Shown here: piece after piece, positions 38,997 to 52,900 of the stretch | Layout: each line of letters opens with the position of its first letter | Position numbering within the stretch: position 1 is the first letter of the stretch | Assembly: GCA_037893225.1 (NCBI GenBank) | Contig: JAZGUH010000103.1 | Location: forward strand, 3,224,001-3,288,000 | DNA: 64,000 nt | Direction: 5' to 3' | Source of the DNA: Hippasteria phrygiana | Lineage: Eukaryota; Echinodermata; Asteroidea; Valvatida; Goniasteridae | Notes under the pieces: generated by a model | What the model was told of the DNA's origin: nothing | Seen by the model: only the letters and a program-made list of their open reading frames with translations | Database searches by the model: none | Position numbers and translations under genes: made by a program

Positions 38997-41900
38997 CAAT
39001 TATGAACAGGGAAAGGAGAGGCGTTCATCTGAAAATTTGGCAAACGTTAAGCAGCCACAATGCAGTAAACGGGAGAACGCACACAGAGTTCATGGGAAAA
39101 CATTTGTTGCGAGGTTTGAATTTTCTCGAAGAGTTCTCACGCTATGAAGCTGGCGATGGTCTCAAATTGTTGCGCTAGATCTAAGCTACCCATACGTGTG
39201 AAAATTACTGGATTTGGTCAATATCCCATTCAATTATGAACAGGGAAAGGAGGGGCGTTCATCTGAAAATGTGGCAAACGTTAAGCAGCCACAATGCAGT
39301 AAACGGAAGAACGCACACAGAGTTCACGGGAAGAAATTTGTTGCGAGGTTTGAATTTTCTCGAAGAGTTCTAACGCTGTGAAGCTGCCGATGGTCTCAAA
39401 TTGTTGCGCTGGATCTAAGCTATCCATACGGGTAAAAGTTACTGGATTTGGTCAATATCCCATTCAATTATGAACAGGGAAATGAGGGGCGTTCATCTGA
39501 AAATGTGGCAAACGTTAAGCAGCCTCAATGCAGTAAACAGGAGAACGCACATGGAGTTCACGGGAAGAAATTTGTTGCGAGGTTTCAATTTTCTCGAAGA
39601 GTTCTAACGCTGCGGCGATGGTCTCAAATTGTTGCGCTAGATCTAAGCTACCCATACTTGTGAAAATTACTGGATTTGGTCAATATCCCATTCAATTATG
39701 AACAGGGAAAGGAGGGGCGTTCATCTGAAAATGTGGCAAACGTTAAGCAGTCACAATGCAGTAAACGGAAGAACGCACACAGAGTTCACAGAAGGAAATT
39801 TGTTGCGAGGTTTGACTTTTCTTGAAGAGTTCTAACGCTGTGAAGCTGGCGATGGTCTCAAATTGTTGCGCTATATCTAAGCTACCCATACGTGTAAAAC
39901 GTACTGGATTTGGTGAATATACCATTCAATTATGAACAGGGAAAGGAGAGGCGTTCATCTGAAAATTTGGCAAACGTTAAGCAGCCACAATGCAGTAAAC
40001 GGGAGAACGCACACAGAGTTCATGGGAAAACATTTGTTGCGAGGTTTGAATTTTCTCGAAGAGTTCTCACGCTATGAAGCTGGCGATGGTCTCAAATTGT
40101 TGCGCTAGATCTAAGCTACCCATACGTGTGAAAATTACTGGATTTGGTCAATATCCCATTCAATTATGAACAGGGAAAGGAGGGGCGTTCATCTGAAAAT
40201 GTGGCAAACGTTAAGCAGCCACAATGCAGTAAACGGAAGAACGCACACAGAGTTCACGGGAAGAAATTTGTTGCGAGGTTTGAATTTTCTCGAAGAGTTC
40301 TAACGCTGTGAAGCTGCCGATGGTCTCAAATTGTTGCGCTGGATCTAAGCTATCCATACGGGTAAAAGTTACTGGATTTGGTCAATATCCCATTCAATTA
40401 TGAACAGGGAAATGAGGGGCGTTCATCTGAAAATGTGGCAAACGTTAAGCAGCCTCAATGCAGTAAACAGGAGAACGCACATGGAGTTCACGGGAAGAAA
40501 TTTGTTGCGAGGTTTCAATTTTCTCGAAGAGTTCTAACGCTGCGGCGATGGTCTCAAATTGTTGCGCTAGATCTAAGCTACCCATACTTGTGAAAATTAC
40601 TGGATTTGGTCAATATCCCATTCAATTATGAACAGGGAAAGGAGGGGCGTTCATCTGAAAATGTGGCAAACGTTAAGCAGTCACAATGCAGTAAACGGAA
40701 GAACGCACACAGAGTTCACAGAAGGAAATTTGTTGCGAGGTTTGACTTTTCTTGAAGAGTTCTAACGCTGTGAAGCTGGCGATGGTCTCAAATTGTTGCG
40801 CTATATCTAAGCTACCCATACGTGTAAAACGTACTGGATTTGGTGAATATACCATTCAATTATGAACAGGGAAAGGAGAGGCGTTCATCTGAAAATTTGG
40901 CAAACGTTAAGCAGCCACAATGCAGTAAACGGGAGAACGCACACAGAGTTCATGGGAAAACATTTGTTGCGAGGTTTGAATTTTCTCGAAGAGTTCTCAC
41001 GCTATGAAGCTGGCGATGGTCTCAAATTGTTGCGCTAGATCTAAGCTACCCATACGTGTGAAAATTACTGGATTTGGTCAATATCCCATTCAATTATGAA
41101 CAGGGAAAGGAGGGGCGTTCATCTGAAAATGTGGCAAACGTTAAGCATTCACAATGCAGTAAACGGGAGAACGCACACAGAGTTCACGGGAAGACATTTG
41201 TTGCGAGGTTTGAATTTTCTTAAAGAGTTCTAAAGCTCTAAAGCTGGCGATGGTCTCAAATTGTTGCGCTAGATCTAAGCTACCCATACTTGACCAACAA
41301 TTACTGGATTTGATCAATATCCCGTTCAATTATGAACAGGGAAAGGAGGGGCGTTCATCTGAAATGTTGGCAAACGTTAAGCAGCCACAATGCAGTAAAC
41401 AGGAGAACGCAAACAGAGTTCACGGGAAGAAATTTGTTGCGAGGTTTGAATTTTCTCGAAAAGTTCTAACGCTGTAAAGCTGGCGATGGTCTCAAATTGT
41501 TGCGCTAGATCTAAGCTATCCATACGTGTAAAAGTTACTGGATTTGGTCAATATCCCATTCAATTATGAACAGGGAAATGAGGGGCGTTCATCTGAAAAT
41601 GTGGCAAACGTTAAGCAGCCTCAATGCAGTAAACAGGAGAACGCACATGGAGTTCACGGGAAGAAATTTGTTGCGAGGTTTCAATTTTCTCGAAGAGTTC
41701 TAACGCTGCGGCGATGGTCTCAAATTGTTGCGCTAGATCTAAGCTACCCATACTTGTGAAAATTACTGGATTTGGTCAATATCCCATTCAATTATGAACA
41801 GGGAAAGGAGGGGCGTTCATCTGAAAATGTGGCAAACGTTAAGCAGTCACAATGCAGTAAACGGAAGAACGCACACAGAGTTCACAGAAGGAAATTTGTT

Positions 41901-44900
41901 GCGAGGTTTGACTTTTCTTGAAGAGTTCTAACGCTGTGAAGCTGGCGATGGTCTCAAATTGTTGCGCTATATCTAAGCTACCCATACGTGTAAAACGTAC
42001 TGGATTTGGTGAATATACCATTCAATTATGAACAGGGAAAGGAGAGGCGTTCATCTGAAAATTTGGCAAACGTTAAGCAGCCACAATGCAGTAAACGGGA
42101 GAACGCACACAGAGTTCATGGGAAAACATTTGTTGCGAGGTTTGAATTTTCTCGAAGAGTTCTCACGCTATGAAGCTGGCGATGGTCTCAAATTGTTGCG
42201 CTAGATCTAAGCTACCCATACGTGTGAAAATTACTGGATTTGGTCAATATCCCATTCAATTATGAACAGGGAAAGGAGGGGCGTTCATCTGAAAATGTGG
42301 CAAACGTTAAGCATTCACAATGCAGTAAACGGGAGAACGCACACAGAGTTCACGGGAAGACATTTGTTGCGAGGTTTGAATTTTCTTAAAGAGTTCTAAA
42401 GCTCTAAAGCTGGCGATGGTCTCAAATTGTTGCGCTAGATCTAAGCTACCCATACTTGACCAACAATTACTGGATTTGATCAATATCCCGTTCAATTATG
42501 AACAGGGAAAGGAGGGGCGTTCATCTGAAATGTTGGCAAACGTTAAGCAGCCACAATGCAGTAAACAGGAGAACGCAAACAGAGTTCACGGGAAGAAATT
42601 TGTTGCGAGGTTTGAATTTTCTCGAAAAGTTCTAACGCTGTAAAGCTGGCGATGGTCTCAAATTGTTGCGCTAGATCTAAGCTATCCATACGTGTAAAAG
42701 TTACTGGATTTGGTCAATATCCCATTCAATTATGAACAGGGAAATGAGGGGCGTTCATCTGAAAATGTGGCAAACGTTAAGCAGCCTCAATGCAGTAAAC
42801 AGGAGAACGCACATGGAGTTCACGGGAAGAAATTTGTTGCGAGGTTTCAATTTTCTCGAAGAGTTCTAACGCTGCGGCGATGGTCTCAAATTGTTGCGCT
42901 AGATCTAAGCTACCCATACTTGTGAAAATTACTGGATTTGGTCAATATCCCATTCAATTATGAACAGGGAAAGGAGGGGCGTTCATCTGAAAATGTGGCA
43001 AACGTTAAGCAGTCACAATGCAGTAAACGGAAGAACGCACACAGAGTTCACAGAAGGAAATTTGTTGCGAGGTTTGACTTTTCTTGAAGAGTTCTAACGC
43101 TGTGAAGCTGGCGATGGTCTCAAATTGTTGCGCTATATCTAAGCTACCCATACGTGTAAAACGTACTGGATTTGGTGAATATACCATTCAATTATGAACA
43201 GGGAAAGGAGAGGCGTTCATCTGAAAATTTGGCAAACGTTAAGCAGCCACAATGCAGTAAACGGGAGAACGCACACAGAGTTCATGGGAAAACATTTGTT
43301 GCGAGGTTTGAATTTTCTCGAAGAGTTCTCACGCTATGAAGCTGGCGATGGTCTCAAATTGTTGCGCTAGATCTAAGCTACCCATACGTGTGAAAATTAC
43401 TGGATTTGGTCAATATCCCATTCAATTATGAACAGGGAAAGGAGGGGCGTTCATCTGAAAATGTGGCAAACGTTAAGCAGCCACAATGCAGTAAACGGAA
43501 GAACGCACACAGAGTTCACGGGAAGAAATTTGTTGCGAGGTTTGAATTTTCTCGAAGAGTTCTAACGCTGTGAAGCTGCCGATGGTCTCAAATTGTTGCG
43601 CTGGATCTAAGCTATCCATACGGGTAAAAGTTACTGGATTTGGTCAATATCCCATTCAATTATGAACAGGGAAATGAGGGGCGTTCATCTGAAAATGTGG
43701 CAAACGTTAAGCAGCCTCAATGCAGTAAACAGGAGAACGCACATGGAGTTCACGGGAAGAAATTTGTTGCGAGGTTTCAATTTTCTCGAAGAGTTCTAAC
43801 GCTGCGGCGATGGTCTCAAATTGTTGCGCTAGATCTAAGCTACCCATACTTGTGAAAATTACTGGATTTGGTCAATATCCCATTCAATTATGAACAGGGA
43901 AAGGAGGGGCGTTCATCTGAAAATGTGGCAAACGTTAAGCAGTCACAATGCAGTAAACGGAAGAACGCACACAGAGTTCACAGAAGGAAATTTGTTGCGA
44001 GGTTTGACTTTTCTTGAAGAGTTCTAACGCTGTGAAGCTGGCGATGGTCTCAAATTGTTGCGCTATATCTAAGCTACCCATACGTGTAAAACGTACTGGA
44101 TTTGGTGAATATACCATTCAATTATGAACAGGGAAAGGAGAGGCGTTCATCTGAAAATTTGGCAAACGTTAAGCAGCCACAATGCAGTAAACGGGAGAAC
44201 GCACACAGAGTTCATGGGAAAACATTTGTTGCGAGGTTTGAATTTTCTCGAAGAGTTCTCACGCTATGAAGCTGGCGATGGTCTCAAATTGTTGCGCTAG
44301 ATCTAAGCTACCCATACGTGTGAAAATTACTGGATTTGGTCAATATCCCATTCAATTATGAACAGGGAAAGGAGGGGCGTTCATCTGAAAATGTGGCAAA
44401 CGTTAAGCATTCACAATGCAGTAAACGGGAGAACGCACACAGAGTTCACGGGAAGACATTTGTTGCGAGGTTTGAATTTTCTTAAAGAGTTCTAAAGCTC
44501 TAAAGCTGGCGATGGTCTCAAATTGTTGCGCTAGATCTAAGCTACCCATACTTGACCAACAATTACTGGATTTGATCAATATCCCGTTCAATTATGAACA
44601 GGGAAAGGAGGGGCGTTCATCTGAAATGTTGGCAAACGTTAAGCAGCCACAATGCAGTAAACAGGAGAACGCAAACAGAGTTCACGGGAAGAAATTTGTT
44701 GCGAGGTTTGAATTTTCTCGAAAAGTTCTAACGCTGTAAAGCTGGCGATGGTCTCAAATTGTTGCGCTAGATCTAAGCTATCCATACGTGTAAAAGTTAC
44801 TGGATTTGGTCAATATCCCATTCAATTATGAACAGGGAAATGAGGGGCGTTCATCTGAAAATGTGGCAAACGTTAAGCAGCCTCAATGCAGTAAACAGGA

Positions 44901-46918
44901 GAACGCACATGGAGTTCACGGGAAGAAATTTGTTGCGAGGTTTCAATTTTCTCGAAGAGTTCTAACGCTGCGGCGATGGTCTCAAATTGTTGCGCTAGAT
45001 CTAAGCTACCCATACTTGTGAAAATTACTGGATTTGGTCAATATCCCATTCAATTATGAACAGGGAAAGGAGGGGCGTTCATCTGAAAATGTGGCAAACG
45101 TTAAGCAGTCACAATGCAGTAAACGGAAGAACGCACACAGAGTTCACAGAAGGAAATTTGTTGCGAGGTTTTACTTTTCTTTAAGAGTTCTAACGCTGTG
45201 AAGCTGGCGATGGTCTCAAATTGTTGCGCTATATCTAAGCTACCCATACGTGTAAAACGTACTGGATTTGGTGAATATACCATTCAATTATGAACAGGGA
45301 AAGGAGAGGCGTTCATCTGAAAATTTGGCAAACGTTAAGCAGCCACAATGCAGTAAACGGGAGAACGCACACAGAGTTCATGGGAAAACATTTGTTGCGA
45401 GGTTTGAATTTTCTCGAAGAGTTCTCACGCTATGAAGCTGGCGATGGTCTCAAATTGTTGCGCTAGATCTAAGCTACCCATACGTGTGAAAATTACTGGA
45501 TTTGGTCAATATCCCATTCAATTATGAACAGGGAAAGGAGGGGCGTTCATCTGAAAATGTGGCAAACGTTAAGCATTCACAATGCAGTAAACGGGAGAAC
45601 GCACACAGAGTTCACGGGAAGACATTTGTTGCGAGGTTTGAATTTTCTTAAAGAGTTCTAAAGCTCTAAAGCTGGCGATGGTCTCAAATTGTTGCGCTAG
45701 ATCTAAGCTACCCATACTTGACCAACAATTACTGGATTTGATCAATATCCCGTTCAATTATGAACAGGGAAAGGAGGGGCGTTCATCTGAAATGTTGGCA
45801 AACGTTAAGCAGCCACAATGCAGTAAACAGGAGAACGCAAACAGAGTTCACGGGAAGAAATTTGTTGCGAGGTTTGAATTTTCTCGAAAAGTTCTAACGC
45901 TGTAAAGCTGGCGATGGTCTCAAATTGTTGCGCTAGATCTAAGCTATCCATACGTGTAAAAGTTACTGGATTTGGTCAATATCCCATTCAATTATGAACA
46001 GGGAAATGAGGGGCGTTCATCTGAAAATGTGGCAAACGTTAAGCAGCCTCAATGCAGTAAACAGGAGAACGCACATGGAGTTCACGGGAAGAAATTTGTT
46101 GCGAGGTTTCAATTTTCTCGAAGAGTTCTAACGCTGCGGCGATGGTCTCAAATTGTTGCGCTAGATCTAAGCTACCCATACTTGTGAAAATTACTGGATT
46201 TGGTCAATATCCCATTCAATTATGAACAGGGAAAGGAGGGGCGTTCATCTGAAAATGTGGCAAACGTTAAGCAGTCACAATGCAGTAAACGGAAGAACGC
46301 ACACAGAGTTCACAGAAGGAAATTTGTTGCGAGGTTTGACTTTTCTTGAAGAGTTCTAACGCTGTGAAGCTGGCGATGGTCTCAAATTGTTGCGCTATAT
46401 CTAAGCTACCCATACGTGTAAAACGTACTGGATTTGGTGAATATACCATTCAATTATGAACAGGGAAAGGAGAGGCGTTCATCTGAAAATTTGGCAAACG
46501 TTAAGCAGCCACAATGCAGTAAACGGGAGAACGCACACAGAGTTCATGGGAAAACATTTGTTGCGAGGTTTGAATTTTCTCGAAGAGTTCTCACGCTATG
46601 AAGCTGGCGATGGTCTCAAATTGTTGCGCTAGATCTAAGCTACCCATACGTGTGAAAATTACTGGATTTGGTCAATATCCCATTCAATTATGAACAGGGA
46701 AAGGAGGGGCGTTCATCTGAAAATGTGGCAAACGTTAAGCAGCCACAATGCAGTAAACGGAAGAACGCACACAGAGTTCACGGGAAGAAATTTGTTGCGA
46801 GGTTTGAATTTTCTCGAAGAGTTCTAACGCTGTGAAGCTGCCGATGGTCTCAAATTGTTGCGCTGGATCTAAGCTATCCATACAGGTAAAAGTTACTGGA
46901 TTTGGTCAATATCCCATT
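38997..46918. repeat. Satellite region with a 14-monomer, 3,262-bp unit
   Basis: From 40395 the F spacings run 1,166, 1,166, 930 twice, so the 3,262-bp unit (F G C D E, F G C D E, F G C plus the CGGGTAAAAG-type monomer) occupies 40395-43656 and 43657-46918. The first part (38997-40394) has two further 930-bp units. A private variant is seen in one G monomer at 45170-45185, where TTGACTTTTCTTGAAG is changed at two sites. Confidence 0.82.
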
Positions 46919-49900
46919 CAATTATGAACAGGGAAATGAGGGGCGTTCATCTGAAAATGTGGCAAACGTTAAGCAGCCTCAATGCAGTAAACAGGAGAAC
47001 GCACATGGAGTTCACGGGAAGAAATTTGTTGCGAGGTTTCAATTTTCTCGAAGAGTTCTAACGCTGCGGCGATGGTCTCAAATTGTTGCGCTAGATCTAA
47101 GCTACCCATACTTGTGAAAATTACTGGATTTGGTCAATATCCCATTCAATTATGAACAGGGAAAGGAGGGGCGTTCATCTGAAAATGTGGCAAACGTTAA
47201 GCAGTCACAATGCAGTAAACGGAAGAACGCACACAGAGTTCACAGAAGGACATTTGTTGCGAGGTTTGAATTTTCTTGAAGAGTTCTAACGCTGTGAAGC
47301 TGGCGATGGTCACAAATTGTTGCGCTATATCTAAGCTACCCATACGTGTAAAACTTACTGGATTTGGTGAATATACCATTCAATTATGAACAGGGAAAGG
47401 AGAGGCGTTCATCTGAAAATTTGGCAAACGTTAAGCAGCCACAATGCAGTAAACGGGAGAACGCACACAGAGTTCATGGGAAAAAAATTGTTGCGAGGTT
47501 TGAATTTTCTCGAAGAGTTCTCACGCTATGAAGCTGGCGGTGGTCTCAAATTGTTGCGCTAGATCTAAGCTACCCATACGTGTGAAAATTACTGGATTTG
47601 GTAAATATCCCATTCAATTATGAACAGGGAAAGGAGGGGCGTTCATCTGAACATGTGGCAAACGTTAAGCATTCACAATGCAGTAAACGGGAGAACGCAC
47701 ACAGAGTTCACGGGAAGACATTTGTTGCGAGGTTTGAATTTTCTTAAAGAGTTCTAAAGCTCTAAAGCTGGCGATGGTCCCAAATTGTTGCGCTAGATCT
47801 AAGCTACCCATACTTGACCAACAATTACTGGATTTGATCAATATCCCGTTCAATTATGAACAGGGAAAGGAGGGGCGTTCATCTGAAATGTTGGCAAACG
47901 TTAAGCAGCCACAATGCAGTAAACAGGAGAACGCAAACAGAGTTCACGGGAAGAAATTTGTTGCGAGGTTTGAATTTTCTCGAAAAGTTCTAACGCTGTA
48001 AAGCTGGCGATGGTCTCAAATTGTTGCGCTAGATCTAAGCTATCCATACGTGTAAAAGTTACTGGATTTGGTCAATATCCCATTCAATTATGAACAGGGA
48101 AATGAGGGGCGTTCATCTGAAAATGTGGCAAACGTTAAGCAGCCTCAATGCAGTAAACAGGAGAACGCACATGGAGTTCACGGGAAGAAATTTGTTGCGA
48201 GGTTTCAATTTTCTCGAAGAGTTCTAACGCTGCGGCGATGGTCTCAAATTGTTGCGCTAGATCTAAGCTACCCATACTTGTGAAAATTACTGGATTTGGT
48301 CAATATCCCATTCAATTATGAACAGGGAAAGGAGGGGCGTTCATCTGAAAATGTGGCAAACGTTAAGCAGTCACAATGCAGTAAACGGAAGAACGCACAC
48401 AGAGTTCACAGAAGGAAATTTGTTGCGAGGTTTGACTTTTCTTGAAGAGTTCTAACGCTGTGAAGCTGGCGATGGTCTCAAATTGTTGCGCTATATCTAA
48501 GCTACCCATACGTGTAAAACGTACTGGATTTGGTGAATATACCATTCAATTATGAACAGGGAAAGGAGAGGCGTTCATCTGAAAATGTGGCAAACGTTAA
48601 GCAGCCACAATGCAGTAAACGGGAGAACGCACACAGAGTTCATGGGAAAACATTTGTTGCGAGGTTTGAATTTTCTCGAAGAGTTCTCACGCTATGAAGC
48701 TGGCGATGGTCTCAAATTGTTGCGCTAGATCTAAGCTACCCATACGTGTGAAAATTACTGGATTTGGTCAATATCCCATTCAATTATGAACAGGGAAAGG
48801 AGGGGCGTTCATCTGAAAATGTGGCAAACGTTAAGCAGTCACAATGCAGTAAACGGAAGAACGCACACAGAGTTCACAGAAGGACATTTGTTGCGAGGTT
48901 TGAATTTTCTTGAAGAGTTCTAACGCTGTGAAGCTGGCGATGGTCACAAATTGTTGCGCTATATCTAAGCTACCCATACGTGTAAAACTTACTGGATTTG
49001 GTGAATATACCATTCAATTATGAACAGGGAAAGGAGAGGCGTTCATCTGAAAATTTGGCAAACGTTAAGCAGCCACAATGCAGTAAACGGGAGAACGCAC
49101 ACAGAGTTCATGGGAAAAAAATTGTTGCGAGGTTTGAATTTTCTCGAAGAGTTCTCACGCTATGAAGCTGGCGGTGGTCTCAAATTGTTGCGCTAGATCT
49201 AAGCTACCCATACGTGTGAAAATTACTGGATTTGGTAAATATCCCATTCAATTATGAACAGGGAAAGGAGGGGCGTTCATCTGAAAATGTGGCAAACGTT
49301 AAGCATTCACAATGCAGTAAACGGGAGAACGCACACAGAGTTCACGGGAAGACATTTGTTGCGAGGTTTGAATTTTCTTAAAGAGTTCTAAAGCTCTAAA
49401 GCTGGCGATGGTCTCAAATTGTTGCGCTAGATCTAAGCTACCCATACTTGACCAACAATTACTGGATTTGATCAATATCCCGTTCAATTATGAACAGGGA
49501 AAGGAGGGGCGTTCATCTGAAATGTTGGCAAACGTTAAGCAGCCACAATGCAGTAAACAGGAGAACGCAAACAGAGTTCACGGGAAGAAATTTGTTGCGA
49601 GGTTTGAATTTTCTCGAAAAGTTCTAACGCTGTAAAGCTGGCGATGGTCTCAAATTGTTGCGCTAGATCTAAGCTATCCATACGTGTAAAAGTTACTGGA
49701 TTTGGTCAATATCCCATTCAATTATGAACAGGGAAATGAGGGGCGTTCATCTGAAAATGTGGCAAACGTTAAGCAGCCTCAATGCAGTAAACAGGAGAAC
49801 GCACATGGAGTTCACGGGAAGAAATTTGTTGCGAGGTTTCAATTTTCTCGAAGAGTTCTAACGCTGCGGCGATGGTCTCAAATTGTTGCGCTAGATCTAA

Positions 49901-52900
49901 GCTACCCATACTTGTGAAAATTACTGGATTTGGTCAATATCCCATTCAATTATGAACAGGGAAAGGAGGGGCGTTCATCTGAAAATGTGGCAAACGTTAA
50001 GCAGTCACAATGCAGTAAACGGAAGAACGCACACAGAGTTCACAGAAGGAAATTTGTTGCGAGGTTTGACTTTTCTTGAAGAGTTCTAACGCTGTGAAGC
50101 TGGCGATGGTCTCAAATTGTTGCGCTATATCTAAGCTACCCATACGTGTAAAACGTACTGGATTTGGTGAATATACCATTCAATTATGAACAGGGAAAGG
50201 AGAGGCGTTCATCTGAAAATTTGGCAAACGTTAAGCAGCCACAATGCAGTAAACGGGAGAACGCACACAGAGTTCATGGGAAAACATTTGTTGCGAGGTT
50301 TGAATTTTCTCGAAGAGTTCTCACGCTATGAAGCTGGCGATGGTCTCAAATTGTTGCGCTAGATCTAAGCTACCCATACGTGTGAAAATTACTGGATTTG
50401 GTCAATATCCCATTCAATTATGAACAGGGAAAGGAGGGGCGTTCATCTGAAAATGTGGCAAACGTTAAGCATTCACAATGCAGTAAACGGGAGAACGCAC
50501 ACAGAGTTCACGGGAAGACATTTGTTGCGAGGTTTGAATTTTCTCGAAAAGTTCTAACGCTGTAAAGCTGGCGATGGTCTCAAATTGTTGCGCTAGATCT
50601 AAGCTATCCATACGTGTAAAAGTTACTGGATTTGGTCAATATCCCATTCAATTATGAACAGGGAAATGAGGGGCGTTCATCTGAAAATGTGGCAAACGTT
50701 AAGCAGCCTCAATGCAGTAAACAGGAGAACGCACATGGAGTTCACGGGAAGAAATTTGTTGCGAGGTTTCAATTTTCTCGAAGAGTTCTAACGCTGCGGC
50801 GATGGTCTCAAATTGTTGCGCTAGATCTAAGCTACCCATACTTGTGAAAATTACTGGATTTGGTCAATATCCCATTCAATTATGAACAGGGAAAGGAGGG
50901 GCGTTCATCTGAAAATGTGGCAAACGTTAAGCAGTCACAATGCAGTAAACGGAAGAACGCACACAGAGTTCACAGAAGGAAATTTGTTGCGAGGTTTGAC
51001 TTTTCTTGAAGAGTTCTAACGCTGTGAAGCTGGCGATGGTCTCAAATTGTTGCGCTATATCTAAGCTACCCATACGTGTAAAACGTACTGGATTTGGTGA
51101 ATATACCATTCAATTATGAACAGGGAAAGGAGAGGCGTTCATCTGAAAATTTGGCAAACGTTAAGCAGCCACAATGCAGTAAACGGGAGAACGCACACAG
51201 AGTTCATGGGAAAACATTTGTTGCGAGGTTTGAATTTTCTCGAAGAGTTCTCACGCTATGAAGCTGGCGATGGTCTCAAATTGTTGCGCTAGATCTAAGC
51301 TACCCATACGTGTGAAAATTACTGGATTTGGTCAATATCCCATTCAATTATGAACAGGGAAAGGAGGGGCGTTCATCTGAAAATGTGGCAAACGTTAAGC
51401 AGCCACAATGCAGTAAACGGAAGAACGCACACAGAGTTCACGGGAAGAAATTTGTTGCGAGGTTTGAATTTTCTCGAAGAGTTCTAACGCTGTGAAGCTG
51501 CCGATGGTCTCAAATTGTTGCGCTGGATCTAAGCTATCCATACGGGTAAAAGTTACTGGATTTGGTCAATATCCCATTCAATTATGAACAGGAAAATGAG
51601 GGGCGTTCATCTGAAAATGTGGCAAACGTTAAGCAGCCTCAATGCAGTAAACAGGAGAACGCACATGGAGTTCACGGGAAGAAATTTGTTGCGAGGTTTC
51701 AATTTTCTCGAAGAGTTCTAACGCTGCGGCGATGGTCTCAAATTGTTGCGCTAGATCTAAGCTACCCATACTTGTGAAAATTACTGGATTTGGTCAATAT
51801 CCCATTCAATTATGAACAGGGAAAGGAGGGGCGTTCATCTGAAAATGTGGCAAACGTTAAGCAGTCACAATGCAGTAAACGGAAGAACGCACACAGAGTT
51901 CACAGAAGGAAATTTGTTGCGAGGTTTGACTTTTCTTGAAGAGTTCTAACGCTGTGAAGCTGGCGATGGTCTCAAATTGTTGCGCTATATCTAAGCTACC
52001 CATACGTGTAAAACGTACTGGATTTGGTGAATATACCATTCAATTATGAACAGGGAAAGGAGAGGCGTTCATCTGAAAATTTGGCAAACGTTAAGCAGCC
52101 ACAATGCAGTAAACGGGAGAACGCACACAGAGTTCATGGGAAAACATTTGTTGCGAGGTTTGAATTTTCTCGAAGAGTTCTCACGCTATGAAGCTGGCGA
52201 TGGTCTCAAATTGTTGCGCTAGATCTAAGCTACCCATACGTGTGAAAATTACTGGATTTGGTCAATATCCCATTCAATTATGAACAGGGAAAGGAGGGGC
52301 GTTCATCTGAAAATGTGGCAAACGTTAAGCAGTCACAATGCAGTAAACGGAAGAACGCACATGGAGTTCACGGGAAGAAATTTGTTGCGAGGTTTCAATT
52401 TTCTCGAAGAGTTCTAACGCTGCGGCGATGGTCTCAAATTGTTGCGCTAGATCTAAGCTACCCATACTTGTGAAAATTACTGGATTTGGTCAATATCCCA
52501 TTCAATTATGAACAGGGAAAGGAGGGGCGTTCATCTGAAAATGTGGCAAACGTTAAGCAGTCACAATGCAGTAAACGGAAGAACGCACACAGAGTTCACA
52601 GAAGGAAATTTGTTGCGAGGTTTGACTTTTCTTGAAGAGTTCTAACGCTGTGAAGCTGGCGATGGTCTCAAATTGTTGCGCTATATCTAAGCTACCCATA
52701 CGTGTAAAACGTACTGGATTTGGTGAATATACCATTCAATTATGAACAGGGAAAGGAGAGGCGTTCATCTGAAAATTTGGCAAACGTTAAGCAGCCACAA
52801 TGCAGTAAACGGGAGAACGCACACAGAGTTCATGGGAAAACATTTGTTGCGAGGTTTGAATTTTCTCGAAGAGTTCTCACGCTATGAAGCTGGCGATGGT

